Source: Candidatus Binataceae bacterium (GTDB lineage: Bacteria > Desulfobacterota > Binatia > Binatales > Binataceae). From it: a stretch of DNA of 64,000 nt. The translations under genes and the position numbers were made by a program. Under the pieces are notes generated by a model that did no database searches, was not told the origin of the DNA, and saw nothing but the letters and a program-made list of their open reading frames with translations. The stretch spans positions 1 to 64,000 of the forward strand of contig JASHPB010000247.1 in NCBI GenBank assembly GCA_030038355.1, written 5' to 3'. Shown here one piece after another: positions 29,782 to 40,224 of the stretch. Position 1 is the stretch's first letter, and each line of letters starts with the position of its first letter.

Positions 29782-30051
29782 CTAGTGCCGAATGGCGGAA
29801 TGATCGTCCGAATGCTTCGGTACTACCGTCGAATCGGCGCCTTGCTCGATACGCCAGTGGAGGCGTCCGCCACAAACCCACAGGACGACGACGCACAGCA
29901 CGAGGAACATCGTCACGATGTCGAAGGCCGAACCAACACCGAAACCAAACTTTTGTGTGAGCACCAACAGGCTGACAACAAGTGCAAGTGCCAGGTAGTC
30001 GATTCCGATAGCGATCAGACCACCAAGCGTCATAGCAACTTTGTTCCGCAT
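29782..30051 (-). CDS. Small membrane protein (two predicted TM helices)
   Basis: LIAIGIDYLALALVVSLLVL and FDIVTMFLVLCVVVLWVCG. Confidence 0.5.
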   Translation of the reverse strand: MRNKVAMTLGGLIAIGIDYLALALVVSLLVLTQKFGFGVGSAFDIVTMFLVLCVVVLWVCGGRLHWRIEQGADSTVVPKHSDDHSAIRH

Positions 30052-30336
30052 GATACTTCTCTATATATCTATGACGACAAACCAGCCCGAAAGGTTTCAA
30101 CCGGGCGATGAAGACATCGCTCGCGCACGCCCTAAATGAGTCGAAGATCCAGCCAAAAGAGACACCTTCATTGACCGATTGCGGATGCGTACCTCCCGCA
30201 GCGTCGAGCAGCCGCTCGCCGTTGAACTAAAGGAGACTACCAAACTCTCGCCACCACCGAGTGGCTCGAGGTATTTCAGGATCGAGCGACTCGAGGTGGC
30301 TGAGGCACAGCTCGCGACAGGCAAGTCAACAACTAG

Positions 30337-31014
30337 TCACGCGCGCATGTTGGCCGCGTGAGGTTCACCTTCCATCGCGTGCAGCCGGCGAATTCGCAGG
30401 TTCTCATCCTGTTCGATTCGCTCGCGCGCAACCTTGGACTCTCCGACCGGTACGACATCCTGCAGACTCGTCGCGTTGTAGACCTCGGCGAACGAGGCAT
30501 AGCCGCCGATCAAGCCGGAGATTAGCGCCGAGATGCCGGCCAGAACCAGGAGCGCGCCTGAACCGGCGAACATTCCGATACCCGTCAGGCCGAAGCAAAT
30601 CCACAGGAAGAGCAAGACCAGATTGAACGCCGCGAACTCATAGAATGACGCGATCCAGAGATACAACGTCACCACGCCGCATACGATAAAGGTCAACGCC
30701 ATGCTGTTCACCGCCATGGCGGTGGCAGCATGAACGCCCAACACTGTCACATGTGACAATGCCCACCATCCGAAGAAACCGCCGAGGAACGTAAACGACG
30801 TGGCCGCCAGCGGATCACCATACGCAAAAGCCCACATCCCAGCGAGGATTTCGACCAAACCGCCGAACATCAGCGCTTGAGTGATGTATGGCCCCATCGC
30901 GGCGGGCGCTTGAGAAAACAGCGCGAATCCCAGTAGAAAGCTGGAAGTCGCGAGACCCGCCAGGCCGAGTGGCATCGGCGTCGCAAGTCCTTTGTCCCTG
31001 CCTGGTCTCAGCAT
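30337..31014 (-). CDS. Acetate uptake transporter, GPR1/FUN34/YaaH (SatP) family
   Basis: MPLGLAGLATSSFLLGFALFS...GGLVEILAGMWAFAYGDPLAATSFTFLGGFFGWWALSH. Confidence 0.9.
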   Translation of the reverse strand: MLRPGRDKGLATPMPLGLAGLATSSFLLGFALFSQAPAAMGPYITQALMFGGLVEILAGMWAFAYGDPLAATSFTFLGGFFGWWALSHVTVLGVHAATAMAVNSMALTFIVCGVVTLYLWIASFYEFAAFNLVLLFLWICFGLTGIGMFAGSGALLVLAGISALISGLIGGYASFAEVYNATSLQDVVPVGESKVARERIEQDENLRIRRLHAMEGEPHAANMRA

Positions 31015-31315
31015 ATAAACCTCCTTGCGTGGTCAGCAGACCAGCTAGCCACGAGTTAGGAATTTCGGGAAGGTCCGCAGGCCCGTTGCAAAATGGGTCG
31101 GCGGTAAACACATTATCTCTAAATGTAGAGACGAGAGCGACTCTATCGATTATTCAAAACGTCTTATAGCCGAAGATTTTGCACATAGGTGCCGATGCGC
31201 ACAGAACAGAAGGATGCGAGATGATCCACCGGGACGCTTCTGTGAGCGATTTTTCCGCGCGAATTTGCTTCGATGCGGAAATTCTGTGGTCCAGATTAAA
31301 GTTGAACGCTTAGAG

Positions 31316-32572
31316 TTATGCCGGCAGCGTCGGATCGCGAACCAGTATGCCCTCCTCGTACAACTTCGCGATCTGATCGTTGTTCATCCCCAGCAGTTCA
31401 CGTAGCACACGCTCGTTATCCTGGCCGAGACGCGATGCGTGCACGTCTTCGCGAGCGGGCCAGGCTGAGAATTTCACCGGCATGCCTGGTATCGCGATCT
31501 TGCCGAGAATCGGATCGCTTACCCAGCGAACTGTCTTGCGCTCGTTCAGATGCGGATGCTTGATCGATTCGTTGACCGAGAGCACGGGAGCGCACGGGAC
31601 GCGTTCCTTGTCGAGCACCGCAATCGCGTCGTCGCGAGTGGCAAATCCCGACAGCCACTTCTCGATCACATCGCGAAGTTGTTCCTTGTTGTCGCGCCGG
31701 CCGCGTGCGCTCCGAAAGCGCGGGTCACTCGCCAGCTCCGGCATGCCCATAGCGCGCACGAGCTGCGGCCACTGATGCGGCGGCACTGTCAGGAAAACAT
31801 ACTGACCGTCGCGATAATGAAATGCCCCGGTCGGCCCGCCATCAGGATGCAATGAGCCGCTTCGCGTCGGACGGAACTTGTCACCGCGCAGTGACACTAC
31901 AGGCACCGACTTCTCGTGCATGTGGAAATAGGTGTCTAGCAACGACGCATCGAGGTACTGGCCTTGGCCTGTGCGCTCGCGATGCAACAGTGCGAAGCCG
32001 ATTGCCATCGCCGACGCGACGCCGGTCGAAACATCGCCAATCGCCATCGTCGTCATCGCGGGCGGTCCATCGAATTGCCCGATACCGTCAGTGACTCCGG
32101 CGTAGGCCTGGCCGATGAAATCGTAACCCGCCTTGTACGAGAGTGGTCCCGTCTGTCCGGCCATCGAGATCGAGCACATGATGATCTTTGGATTGACCTT
32201 GCGGATCGCTTCGTAAGAGAAACCAAGGCGATCGATCACGTGCGGTGCGAAATTCTCGACCACGACATCGATGCTCGGAAGCAGCGCCATCACGATCTCC
32301 GTGGCGCGCGGATGCTTGAGATCGATCGCGAAGCTCAACTTCGAATGATTGTGCTGGACGTAGTAGGTGCTGTAGTTCGAGTCCTTCATCTCGGGCGCCT
32401 GCGACTTGAGGCCGTCGGCGCGGACTCGATCGCCGTGAGGAGCGAGCTCAACCTTGATAACTTCGGCGCCCATCTCGGCGAGCAGCCGCGTGCAGGTCGG
32501 GCCGGCAACGAACTGGGAGAAGTCGAGAACGCGGTAACCCTCGAGCATGCGTGGCGCATTCAGCATCGTCAT
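31316..32572 (-). CDS. CaiB/BaiF family CoA-transferase
   Basis: MLEGYRVLDFSQFVAGPTCTRLLAEMGAEVIKVE, DVVVENFAPHVIDRLG; start at 32572 by context. Confidence 0.94.
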   Translation of the reverse strand: MTMLNAPRMLEGYRVLDFSQFVAGPTCTRLLAEMGAEVIKVELAPHGDRVRADGLKSQAPEMKDSNYSTYYVQHNHSKLSFAIDLKHPRATEIVMALLPSIDVVVENFAPHVIDRLGFSYEAIRKVNPKIIMCSISMAGQTGPLSYKAGYDFIGQAYAGVTDGIGQFDGPPAMTTMAIGDVSTGVASAMAIGFALLHRERTGQGQYLDASLLDTYFHMHEKSVPVVSLRGDKFRPTRSGSLHPDGGPTGAFHYRDGQYVFLTVPPHQWPQLVRAMGMPELASDPRFRSARGRRDNKEQLRDVIEKWLSGFATRDDAIAVLDKERVPCAPVLSVNESIKHPHLNERKTVRWVSDPILGKIAIPGMPVKFSAWPAREDVHASRLGQDNERVLRELLGMNNDQIAKLYEEGILVRDPTLPA

Positions 32573-32676
32573 CACTCCTTCGAACAATTTCCTCGCTGAG
32601 ACTGCCTCTTCCTGAACATGTTCTCCAGAGCGGAGAAGTGGCGGAAATCGCGAAAAGCCCGAAATCGCCGCGATTT

Positions 32677-33816
32677 CTAGCGCAGGTCGCGGCTGGTGTA
32701 GTCGAGAATCGAGCGCGCGATGATGAGCCGTTGAATCTCGCCCGCGCCTTCGTAGATGTCGAAGATGCGGCCATCGCGGAAGCATCGATCGAGAGGGTGA
32801 TCCTCGGCGAGAGCCTCGGGGCCGAGCAGCTCGACGCATCCCTGCGTGATCTTGCGGGCGGCTTTCCCGCCTGCGGCCTTGGCGATTGAAGCTTCGACCT
32901 TAGGCGGTACGTCCTGCTGCTCAAGCCACTTCGATCGGAGGACGGTGAGGAGCGCGGCCTCGAACGTCGCCTCCAGCTTCAGGAAACGATCTGCGATCGC
33001 GGAGCGGCTGCGGATACCGCCGCGATAGTCAATCTGAATTCCACTCTGGATAAGCATCTCGCGCGTGAAGTTCAGCGCCGCGCGAGCCACTCCGAGGGCC
33101 ATCGCGCCGACCATCGGCCGCGAATCATTGAATACCGTCATGGTGGATTTGAAATTGCCCTTGATGTGGTTGAACTCGGGGATGCGGCAATTTTCGAAGA
33201 GCAGGTTGCAGGTGTCGTGCGAGCGGATGCCGAGTTTCCGAAGTTGCGGGCCGACGGTGAATCCCGGAGTGCCTTTCTCGACCAGAAATGTCGTCATGCC
33301 GCGCTGCCCGTCCGCGTCCACGAATCGCGAGAACACCATTGCGGCGTCGGAAGATTCGGCCTGCGAAATGAAGATCTTCTCGCCGTTAAGGACCCATTCG
33401 TCGGTCTCGCGATCGAACGTCGCGGTGGTGCGGATATTCGCAGGGTCGGATCCGGCACCGGGCTCGGTTATCGCGATCGCAATCGTGTGGTTCTTCCACT
33501 TTTCGACTTGTTCTGGCGTCGCCACCGTGTTGAGCACCGCATTGCCGAGACCCCATCGACTCCGATGAAGCGCGATACCGCCGCCGTAGATTTCGTGCAT
33601 CACGAGCGAATGCAGGATCCGTGCGCCGCTGCTGTCACTGGCGTGTTCGGCAAGATCGAGCGGATTTGGCAAATTCTTGGCCTCGGGAAATTGCTCGGGC
33701 GGAAGTTCGTTCTCGTGCCGATCGTAGTAGCTCGCGTAACGCTGCGCGATTTTTCCCTGCTCGCGAGCGAGGTTGATAATTTCCCGATCTTTGGCAGTAA
33801 GTTCGAAATCTATCAT
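32677..33816 (-). CDS. Acyl-CoA dehydrogenase
   Basis: AIAITEPGAGSDPANIRTTATFD, ERLIIARSILDY-type C terminus (GAGEIQRLIIARSILDY). Confidence 0.94.
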   Translation of the reverse strand: MIDFELTAKDREIINLAREQGKIAQRYASYYDRHENELPPEQFPEAKNLPNPLDLAEHASDSSGARILHSLVMHEIYGGGIALHRSRWGLGNAVLNTVATPEQVEKWKNHTIAIAITEPGAGSDPANIRTTATFDRETDEWVLNGEKIFISQAESSDAAMVFSRFVDADGQRGMTTFLVEKGTPGFTVGPQLRKLGIRSHDTCNLLFENCRIPEFNHIKGNFKSTMTVFNDSRPMVGAMALGVARAALNFTREMLIQSGIQIDYRGGIRSRSAIADRFLKLEATFEAALLTVLRSKWLEQQDVPPKVEASIAKAAGGKAARKITQGCVELLGPEALAEDHPLDRCFRDGRIFDIYEGAGEIQRLIIARSILDYTSRDLR

Positions 33817-33844
33817 CGTAAATCCTTAATCGCTGATCCCGCGG

Positions 33845-34924
33845 TCAGACGCCGACGACGCCTTCCAGAGCCGAAACGGTTCGCGCGTCGCGATACCACA
33901 TCTCGACCGGGTTATCGCGAAGGTAGCCGTGGCCGCCGAGCATCTGCACGCCTTCATCGACGATCCACATCGCTTGTTCGCGCGCGTACGTGCAGGCGAG
34001 CTGCGCCTGGCGCGTCGCGTCGCCGCCTTTTTCGAGGATCGCTGCGGCCTTCCAGGTCATCCAGCGCATCGCATCGGTTTCGATCCGCATGTCGGCGAGA
34101 CGAAACGCAATAACCTGCTTCTGCGCGAGTGCGGCGCCATGAACGACGCGTTCCTTGGTGTATGGAATGACGAACTCCATTACGGCGCGGCTGATGCCGG
34201 TCATGATTGCGGCGAACGCGGTTCGCGCTGAATCGACAATCCACTGCACATCGCAGCCAGCAAACTCGCCGAGCCGCACGCCAATGCTGACTTCGACATT
34301 GTCGAAGGTGACGGTCGCAGTTTCGAGTGCGCGTAGCCCAATGTTGGGTCTCTTCTCGCCGATGATCACACCTTTCGCGTCACGCTCGACGATGAAGGCC
34401 TGCAAGCGATCTTCGAATCGCGCCACGACAAGGAAATGGCTGCAGTAGCGGGTTAGAGGTACCGGCCCCTTGATGCCGGAGAGACGATAACCATTCGTCG
34501 TTTTGACAGCGGCGGTGCGAATCGCGGAGACATCGAAGGCGAAATCCGGCTCCACGATTGCCACCGCTGCGGACTGGTACGAGTCGCCGGCGAATAAGGG
34601 GAGCAGGGCTTTCTTCTGCGCGTCTGATCCCTGTGAGGCAATCGCGCTTAGGAAACCGATCGGCGCTGCTGCTGCGATCGCGAATGACGCACCGGCGACC
34701 GCCAGCTCCTCCAGCAGGATCGCATTCAGCGTTGCCGAGCGAGTGGCCTCGGCGCCCGCCTGTGACTGGACGATTCCAGTTGCCCAGATCTCCTTTAGTA
34801 TCGAGGGCGGAATCGCAAGATGCTCGTCGGCGTCGCGCGCCGCGGGGCGAAGCGTCGATCGCGCGAGTTGGGCGGCCATCGTTTGAGCAAGGCGCTGCTC
34901 TTCAGTGAGTTCAAAGGAAATCAC
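33845..34924 (-). CDS. Acyl-CoA dehydrogenase-like protein
   Basis: ISFELTEEQRLAQTMAAQLAR ... EGVQMLGGHGYLRDNPVEMWYRDARTVSALEG; GTG start at 34924 likely. Confidence 0.9.
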   Translation of the reverse strand: MISFELTEEQRLAQTMAAQLARSTLRPAARDADEHLAIPPSILKEIWATGIVQSQAGAEATRSATLNAILLEELAVAGASFAIAAAAPIGFLSAIASQGSDAQKKALLPLFAGDSYQSAAVAIVEPDFAFDVSAIRTAAVKTTNGYRLSGIKGPVPLTRYCSHFLVVARFEDRLQAFIVERDAKGVIIGEKRPNIGLRALETATVTFDNVEVSIGVRLGEFAGCDVQWIVDSARTAFAAIMTGISRAVMEFVIPYTKERVVHGAALAQKQVIAFRLADMRIETDAMRWMTWKAAAILEKGGDATRQAQLACTYAREQAMWIVDEGVQMLGGHGYLRDNPVEMWYRDARTVSALEGVVGV

Positions 34925-34968
34925 GTTACACTCCGCGATGGTTTGACTTTGACGATCGTGCATAGTAA

Positions 34969-34979
34969 TGGTTGAACCA
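34969..34979. promoter_or_regulatory. FadR/GntR-type operator TGGTTGAACCA (copy 2)
   Basis: Between divergent acyl-CoA dehydrogenase (-) and FadR-family regulator (+); same sequence as 27009-27019. Confidence 0.65.
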
Positions 34980-35795
34980 ATGAAAAGCAAGGCCGATACG
35001 TCCTCTCACGCCGGCGCCGCGCCTGCTCCTTCGGCGGCGCCGCGCGAAACCGCGCGGCGGCTGGTGTTTCGACGCATTCGCACGCCGCGCGCGTTCGAGG
35101 AGATCGCCGAGCAGATTCGCAAGGAGATCTCCGATCGCCGCCTCAAGGCCGGCGACCGCCTGCCTCCCGAACGCACGCTGGCGGAGCAGTTCGGCGTGTC
35201 GCGCAACACGCTGCGAGAAGCGCTGCGCTCGCTCGAGAACGCCGGGTTGCTGCGCTTGCAGAAGGGCGCGAGCGGGGGCGCGTTCGTGCGTCACAGCACG
35301 GGTGACGCGATCGTCACTGGTCTGCGCGACATGTTCCATCTTGGCGCAATTAGCCCGGAGCATCTCACGGAGGCGCGCGTGCTGATCGAATCAATCGCGG
35401 TGCGCGAGGCGTGCGAACGTGCGAGGCCCGAAGACATCAAGGCGCTGAACGAGAATCTCGCCGCTGCCGAGCGCGCTGAGCGCGACAAGGTTGACTTTTT
35501 CGAGCAGGCCGCGATTCACCTCGAGTTTCATCGCATAATCGCCCGCGCCACCAAGAATCCCGTGATGGAAATCGTGATGGAGGCGCTGATCGACGTGATG
35601 CAGCACTTCATCCGCGCCATCGGGCAGACGCGCAATCCGTGGGTCCTGCCGTCGCGACGGCGCTTCATGAAACATTTTGCTGCGGGCGACGTCGAAGCCG
35701 CGGTCGCCGAAATGGAGCAGCATCTCGAGCGCCTCAACCGCTACTATCTCTCGCTCGCGAAGGAGCGCGACCGGGCCGAGGTCGTTAATGGCTAA
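34980..35795 (+). CDS. FadR/GntR family transcriptional regulator (FCD domain)
   Basis: EQIRKEISDRRLKAGDRLPPERTLAEQFGVSRNTLREALRSLENAGLLRLQKGASGGAFV wHTH, then FCD domain; ATG at 34980 preferred because the operator covers the upstream ATG. Confidence 0.95.
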   Translation: MKSKADTSSHAGAAPAPSAAPRETARRLVFRRIRTPRAFEEIAEQIRKEISDRRLKAGDRLPPERTLAEQFGVSRNTLREALRSLENAGLLRLQKGASGGAFVRHSTGDAIVTGLRDMFHLGAISPEHLTEARVLIESIAVREACERARPEDIKALNENLAAAERAERDKVDFFEQAAIHLEFHRIIARATKNPVMEIVMEALIDVMQHFIRAIGQTRNPWVLPSRRRFMKHFAAGDVEAAVAEMEQHLERLNRYYLSLAKERDRAEVVNG

Positions 35796-37008
35796 CGAAG
35801 TCCTGGGAGGAGTGCGAATTCTCGACTTCACGACGATTGTGTCGGGTCCGTATTGCACCCGCCTGCTTGCAGATCTCGGTGCCGAAGTGATCAAGATCGA
35901 GCCACCCGAGGGCGACTTCATCCGTACGCAACCGCCGCAGCGCGCGGGCAAGAGCGCCTACTTCGCGCACCTCAATTGCGGCAAGAAGAGCGTCGCGATC
36001 GATTTGCAAAAGTCGGGCGCTGGCGAAGTCGTGCGTGCGCTCGCGACTAAATCAGATGTCGTGGTCGAGAACGCGCGGCCCGGAGTGATGGCAAAGCTCG
36101 GTCTCGACTACGCGACGCTCTCGACCGACAATCCGCGCCTCGTCTATTGCTCGATCTCGGGTTTCGGGCAATCTGGACCATGGGCGAAGCGGAGCGCGTA
36201 CGCGCCGATGCTTCACGCGGCGAGCGGGTTCGACCTCGTCAATCTTTCGTATCAACCCGGACTCGAGCGCCCGCTCAATACCGGTATCTACATTGGCGAC
36301 GTTCTCGGCGGGACGTACGCATTCGGTGCGATTCAAACGGCATTGCTCAACCGCGAGCGCACCGGTCTCGGCGATCATGTCGATCTCGCAATGATCGACG
36401 CGATCATCGGCATGATGATCTACGAATTCCAGGAAGCGCAATTCCCGCAGGGCAAGCGCGCCAACACCTTTCAACCGACGCGTGCGAAGGACGGGTTCAT
36501 TATGATCGCGGCCGTCAAGCCCAACAACTTCGAGGCGCTTGCCCGCGCCGTCGCGCATCCAGAGTGGATGCGCGATCCGCGCTTTGGGAGCCCGCGCGGC
36601 CGCGCCGAGAACTGGGCGGCCCTTATGTCGGCGCTCGAGGAATGGGCTTCGACGCGCACCGCCGCCGAATGCGAAGCGACCCTCAACGCCGGCGGGGTGC
36701 CGTGCTCGCGCTATCATACCGTCGCCCAAGCGCAGGCGCACGATCAGTTCCAGGCGCGCAACAGCTTTGCAACGATCGATGACGGCGCCGGTCCGCTGAA
36801 AGTTCCGAATCCAGCGTTCAAGATGCTCAACGCGAAAGCTCGCGCGCGCGACTACGTTCCGGAGCTCGGCGCCGATAACTCCGGCGTTTTCTCCGAGCTC
36901 CTTGGCTACTCACGCGAGCAAATCGCGGAGCTCTACGATCGGCGAATTCTGCATGGCGGCGGCGATCAAGCGCGCGCAGAAATTGTCAACCGGTCGAAGC
37001 AGCGCTAA
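35788..37008 (+). CDS. CaiB/BaiF family CoA-transferase
   Basis: GGVRILDFTTIVSGPYCTRLLADLGAEVIKIEPPEGD; overlaps regulator stop. Confidence 0.94.
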   Translation: MANEVLGGVRILDFTTIVSGPYCTRLLADLGAEVIKIEPPEGDFIRTQPPQRAGKSAYFAHLNCGKKSVAIDLQKSGAGEVVRALATKSDVVVENARPGVMAKLGLDYATLSTDNPRLVYCSISGFGQSGPWAKRSAYAPMLHAASGFDLVNLSYQPGLERPLNTGIYIGDVLGGTYAFGAIQTALLNRERTGLGDHVDLAMIDAIIGMMIYEFQEAQFPQGKRANTFQPTRAKDGFIMIAAVKPNNFEALARAVAHPEWMRDPRFGSPRGRAENWAALMSALEEWASTRTAAECEATLNAGGVPCSRYHTVAQAQAHDQFQARNSFATIDDGAGPLKVPNPAFKMLNAKARARDYVPELGADNSGVFSELLGYSREQIAELYDRRILHGGGDQARAEIVNRSKQR

Positions 37009-37029
37009 ACAAGGGACGAGGTTCCACAC

Positions 37030-38073
37030 ATGGCTGAGATCCTCCCGCTTGGCATCACGCATTACCCGCCGCTCGCGGGCAGCGACGAAACGATGTCCTG
37101 GATTCTGAAGCGCATGCTGCAAAATCCGCGGCTGCCTGAAAACCTGAGAAACGCCGAGAGTTGGCCAGAGGCGATGCGCGCGGAGTGGAGCAACGACGAG
37201 GGCCTGGCGGCGGCGCGCCGTCACCGCGCGCGCCTCGTGCAATCGCTTAGGCGCACGCGCGCGCAAATCGATGCGTTTCATCCCGACTTCATCGTCATCT
37301 GGGGCGACGATCAGTACGAAAATTTTCGCGAAGACGTGGTCCCGCCTTACTGTATCTATGCGCACGGGTCGTTCGAGTTCGGCTCGCCGGCGCACAACGT
37401 TTGGAAAGAGCCATCAGAGAAGAAGTTCCACGCGCGCGGTCACGTGGGCGCGGCGAAATTCCTCGCGACCGGTCTGATCGAGGCCGGCTTCGATGCCGCC
37501 TACTCATACAAGCCGCTGCATCATCCGCTCGGCCACGCGTTCGCCAACGCGGTTCTCTACCTCGATTACGATCGACAAGGATTTCCGTATCCAATCATTC
37601 CGTTTTCGATCAACTGCTACGGCCGCAAGGTGATCGCGCAACGTGGCGGTCTGCCGGTGTTCGATCGACCACCGTCGGAAGTACAATTTGATCCGCCCGC
37701 GCCGACGCCGCGGCGGCTCTTTGGGCTGGGCGCTGCGACCGCTCGCGTTTTCAATGCCAGTCCGTGGCGCGTTGCTCTGCTCGCATCCTCGGGATGGTCG
37801 CATGCGTTCCTGACCGAGAAAAACAATTTCCTCTACCCGGACACTGCCGCGGATCGAAATCTGTTCGAGGCGCTGCGGAAGGGCGACTATGAGAAGTGGA
37901 AGAACTATCCCGCGGCGGCGATCGAGGAGAGCGGCCAGCAGGAGCTGCTCAACTGGATGTGCCTCGCCGGCGCACTTGCGGAACTGAATCGCAAGCCGAC
38001 CGAGGTCGAATTCGTCGACACCTGGATCTTTAACTCGTCGAAGTGCTTCCTGGCTGCCCCTCCGACCAATTGA
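37030..38073 (+). CDS. Class III extradiol ring-cleavage dioxygenase, LigB-like
   Basis: LGITHYPPLAGSDE, FIVIWGDDQYENFREDVVPPYCIYA, HHPLGHAFANAVLYLDYDRQGFPYPIIPFSINCYG. Confidence 0.82.
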   Translation: MAEILPLGITHYPPLAGSDETMSWILKRMLQNPRLPENLRNAESWPEAMRAEWSNDEGLAAARRHRARLVQSLRRTRAQIDAFHPDFIVIWGDDQYENFREDVVPPYCIYAHGSFEFGSPAHNVWKEPSEKKFHARGHVGAAKFLATGLIEAGFDAAYSYKPLHHPLGHAFANAVLYLDYDRQGFPYPIIPFSINCYGRKVIAQRGGLPVFDRPPSEVQFDPPAPTPRRLFGLGAATARVFNASPWRVALLASSGWSHAFLTEKNNFLYPDTAADRNLFEALRKGDYEKWKNYPAAAIEESGQQELLNWMCLAGALAELNRKPTEVEFVDTWIFNSSKCFLAAPPTN

Positions 38074-38083
38074 GAACACGAGT

Positions 38084-38896
38084 ATGAAGCTGAGTGGCAA
38101 AGTGGCGCTGGTAACCGGCACCAGCCCGAATATCGGCGGCGGAATTGCGGAGGGGCTCGCTGCGGAAGGCGCCGCCGTCGCGTGCATCGACTCGCGCGCG
38201 GAAAATGCCGCCGATTGCGCGCGTTACATCGGCACCACGGGCGGCCGCGCGATTGCGATTACCTGCGATGTTACCGATGAGCACCAGGTTTCGTCGGCCG
38301 TTGCGAAAGCACGCGAAGCTTTGGGCGGCGCCGATATACTTGTCAACAACGCGGCGTTCTTCAATCGTAAGGGCGTGCTCGACATGCCGCTCGACGAGTG
38401 GCAGCGCCAGCTCGGTGTGATTCTCGGCGGTGCGTTTCTATTTACGAAACATGTCTCGAAGTTGATGATTGAGCAGAAACGCGGTGGCAGCATCATCAAT
38501 ATCATTTCGACCGCGGGTCATCAGGGCGAGCCCAACAACATTGCTTACTGCACGGGAAAGAGCGGGCTCCTGAATTTTACTCGCTCGGCCGCAATGGAGC
38601 TGGTGAGCCGCGGCATTCGCGTCAACAGTCTGACGCCGACTGCCACGGATCCATCGGAGTCGTTCGAGCGGGCCGCGCGATGGGGCCGGCAGGCAAAAAT
38701 ATCGCCGGGTTTGAAGCAGGCACTCGAGCCGTTTCGGACAAAGGTGCCGATGCTCAAGTTGCCCAGCCCTAGCGACTACGGCCGCGCCGCGGTTTTTCTC
38801 GCATCCGAAGATGCGGGAATGATCACCGGCATCGATCTGCGCATCGACGCTGGCGCGATCGCGCGCTACTGGGCTTGGGATCCAACGAACAAATGA
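38084..38896 (+). CDS. SDR family oxidoreductase
   Basis: VALVTGTSPNIGGGIAEGL, LVNNAAFFN, YCTGKSGLLNFTRSAAMEL. Confidence 0.92.
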   Translation: MKLSGKVALVTGTSPNIGGGIAEGLAAEGAAVACIDSRAENAADCARYIGTTGGRAIAITCDVTDEHQVSSAVAKAREALGGADILVNNAAFFNRKGVLDMPLDEWQRQLGVILGGAFLFTKHVSKLMIEQKRGGSIINIISTAGHQGEPNNIAYCTGKSGLLNFTRSAAMELVSRGIRVNSLTPTATDPSESFERAARWGRQAKISPGLKQALEPFRTKVPMLKLPSPSDYGRAAVFLASEDAGMITGIDLRIDAGAIARYWAWDPTNK

Positions 38897-38928
38897 AACG
38901 TTGAACGTGCGTCGCATGCAGGAGAAGC

Positions 38929-40224
38929 GTGATGGACAAATCAGCCGAAGCCTTCGTCATTGACGATCAGGAGGCAGGAATCTTTCGTGTGAATCGGCGC
39001 GCATTCACGGACGCCGAATGCCTGGAGCGCGAGCGCCGCTGCATTTTCGATAAGTGCTGGATATACGCGGGTCACGAGTCCGAGGTTGCGCATGCGGGCG
39101 ACTTTCAGTCACGCAATGTCGCGGGCCGTCCGATGATTCTTGCACGCGGCGACGACGGCAAGGTGCGGGTGCTGCTCAACACCTGCACGCATCGCGGCGC
39201 GCTCGTGTGTCGGCAGAAATCCGGCAGCGCGAAGACCTTTCAATGCCCCTATCACGCCTGGACCTACAACTCGCGCGGACAGTTGATCGGAGTGCCGGGA
39301 GAAGATGCGTACAGCCCGGCGTTCAAGCGCGACGAATTCGCGCTCGCACAGCCTGCACAGGTCGATAACTATCGCGGCTTTATCTTCATATGTTTCGACC
39401 GCGCCGCTGACAGTCTCTATGACTATCTCGCGGGTGCGAAAGAGTATCTGGATTTGGTCGCCGATCAATCAGAACTTGGCATGAAAGTAGTAGCCGGTGT
39501 GCAGGCCTACAGCGCGCGGGCCAATTGGAAGCTGCTGGTCGAGAACAGCTACGATGGCTATCACGGATTGCCGACCCATCAGCGCTATTTCGGTTTTCTC
39601 TCTGACATCGGCGTCGAAATGAGAGGGAACAATCTTGGCGCTCCGCGTCAGCAGCGAGTCGTTGACCTTGGCAACGGCCACGCGGTGCTCGAGTACCAAA
39701 GTGCGTGGGGCAGGCCGATCGCGCACTGGGTGCCTTCGTTCGGCGAGCATCGAAAGGCGCATTTCGAACAGATGCGGCGGCGATTCGATGAGCGCTTCGG
39801 CGCTGACCGCGCGTACCGCATCTGCGAGACCAGCCGCAACCTTGGCATTTTTCCGAACCTCGTGATCAACGACATCATGGCGATCACGATCCGCACCTTC
39901 TATCCCGTTGCATCCGATTACATGGAAGTGAACGCGTGGGCGCTCGCGCCGAAGGACGAAAGTGCGGAAGACTCGGCTCTAAGGCTCGACAACTTTCTCA
40001 CCTTTCTGGGTCCCGGAGGATTCGCGACGCCGGACGATGTCGAAATGCTCGAATCCTGTCAGCGCGGCTTTGCCAACCGCGAAGTTGCATGGTCGGATAT
40101 CTCACGCGGCATGAAACGCGAACCCCCCGCCCTCACCGACGAGCTCCAGATGCGAGCGTTCTGGCGGCGATGGAATCAACTGATGATCGAACCGCAAGCG
40201 GCGAGGGCACGGAGAGCGGCGTGA
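38929..40224 (+). CDS. Aromatic-ring-hydroxylating dioxygenase alpha subunit (Rieske)
   Basis: CTHRGALVCRQKSGSAKTFQCPYHAWTYNSRG Rieske motif; ENSYDGYHGLPTH iron region. Confidence 0.95.
   Translation: MMDKSAEAFVIDDQEAGIFRVNRRAFTDAECLERERRCIFDKCWIYAGHESEVAHAGDFQSRNVAGRPMILARGDDGKVRVLLNTCTHRGALVCRQKSGSAKTFQCPYHAWTYNSRGQLIGVPGEDAYSPAFKRDEFALAQPAQVDNYRGFIFICFDRAADSLYDYLAGAKEYLDLVADQSELGMKVVAGVQAYSARANWKLLVENSYDGYHGLPTHQRYFGFLSDIGVEMRGNNLGAPRQQRVVDLGNGHAVLEYQSAWGRPIAHWVPSFGEHRKAHFEQMRRRFDERFGADRAYRICETSRNLGIFPNLVINDIMAITIRTFYPVASDYMEVNAWALAPKDESAEDSALRLDNFLTFLGPGGFATPDDVEMLESCQRGFANREVAWSDISRGMKREPPALTDELQMRAFWRRWNQLMIEPQAARARRAA

Noticed and set aside
29588-30361. ORFs 29588..30100(-), 29776..30111(+), 30179..30361(+), 30261..30626(+)
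   Set aside because: Overlapping low-quality frames without motifs; only the small membrane protein 29782..30051(-) looks plausible.
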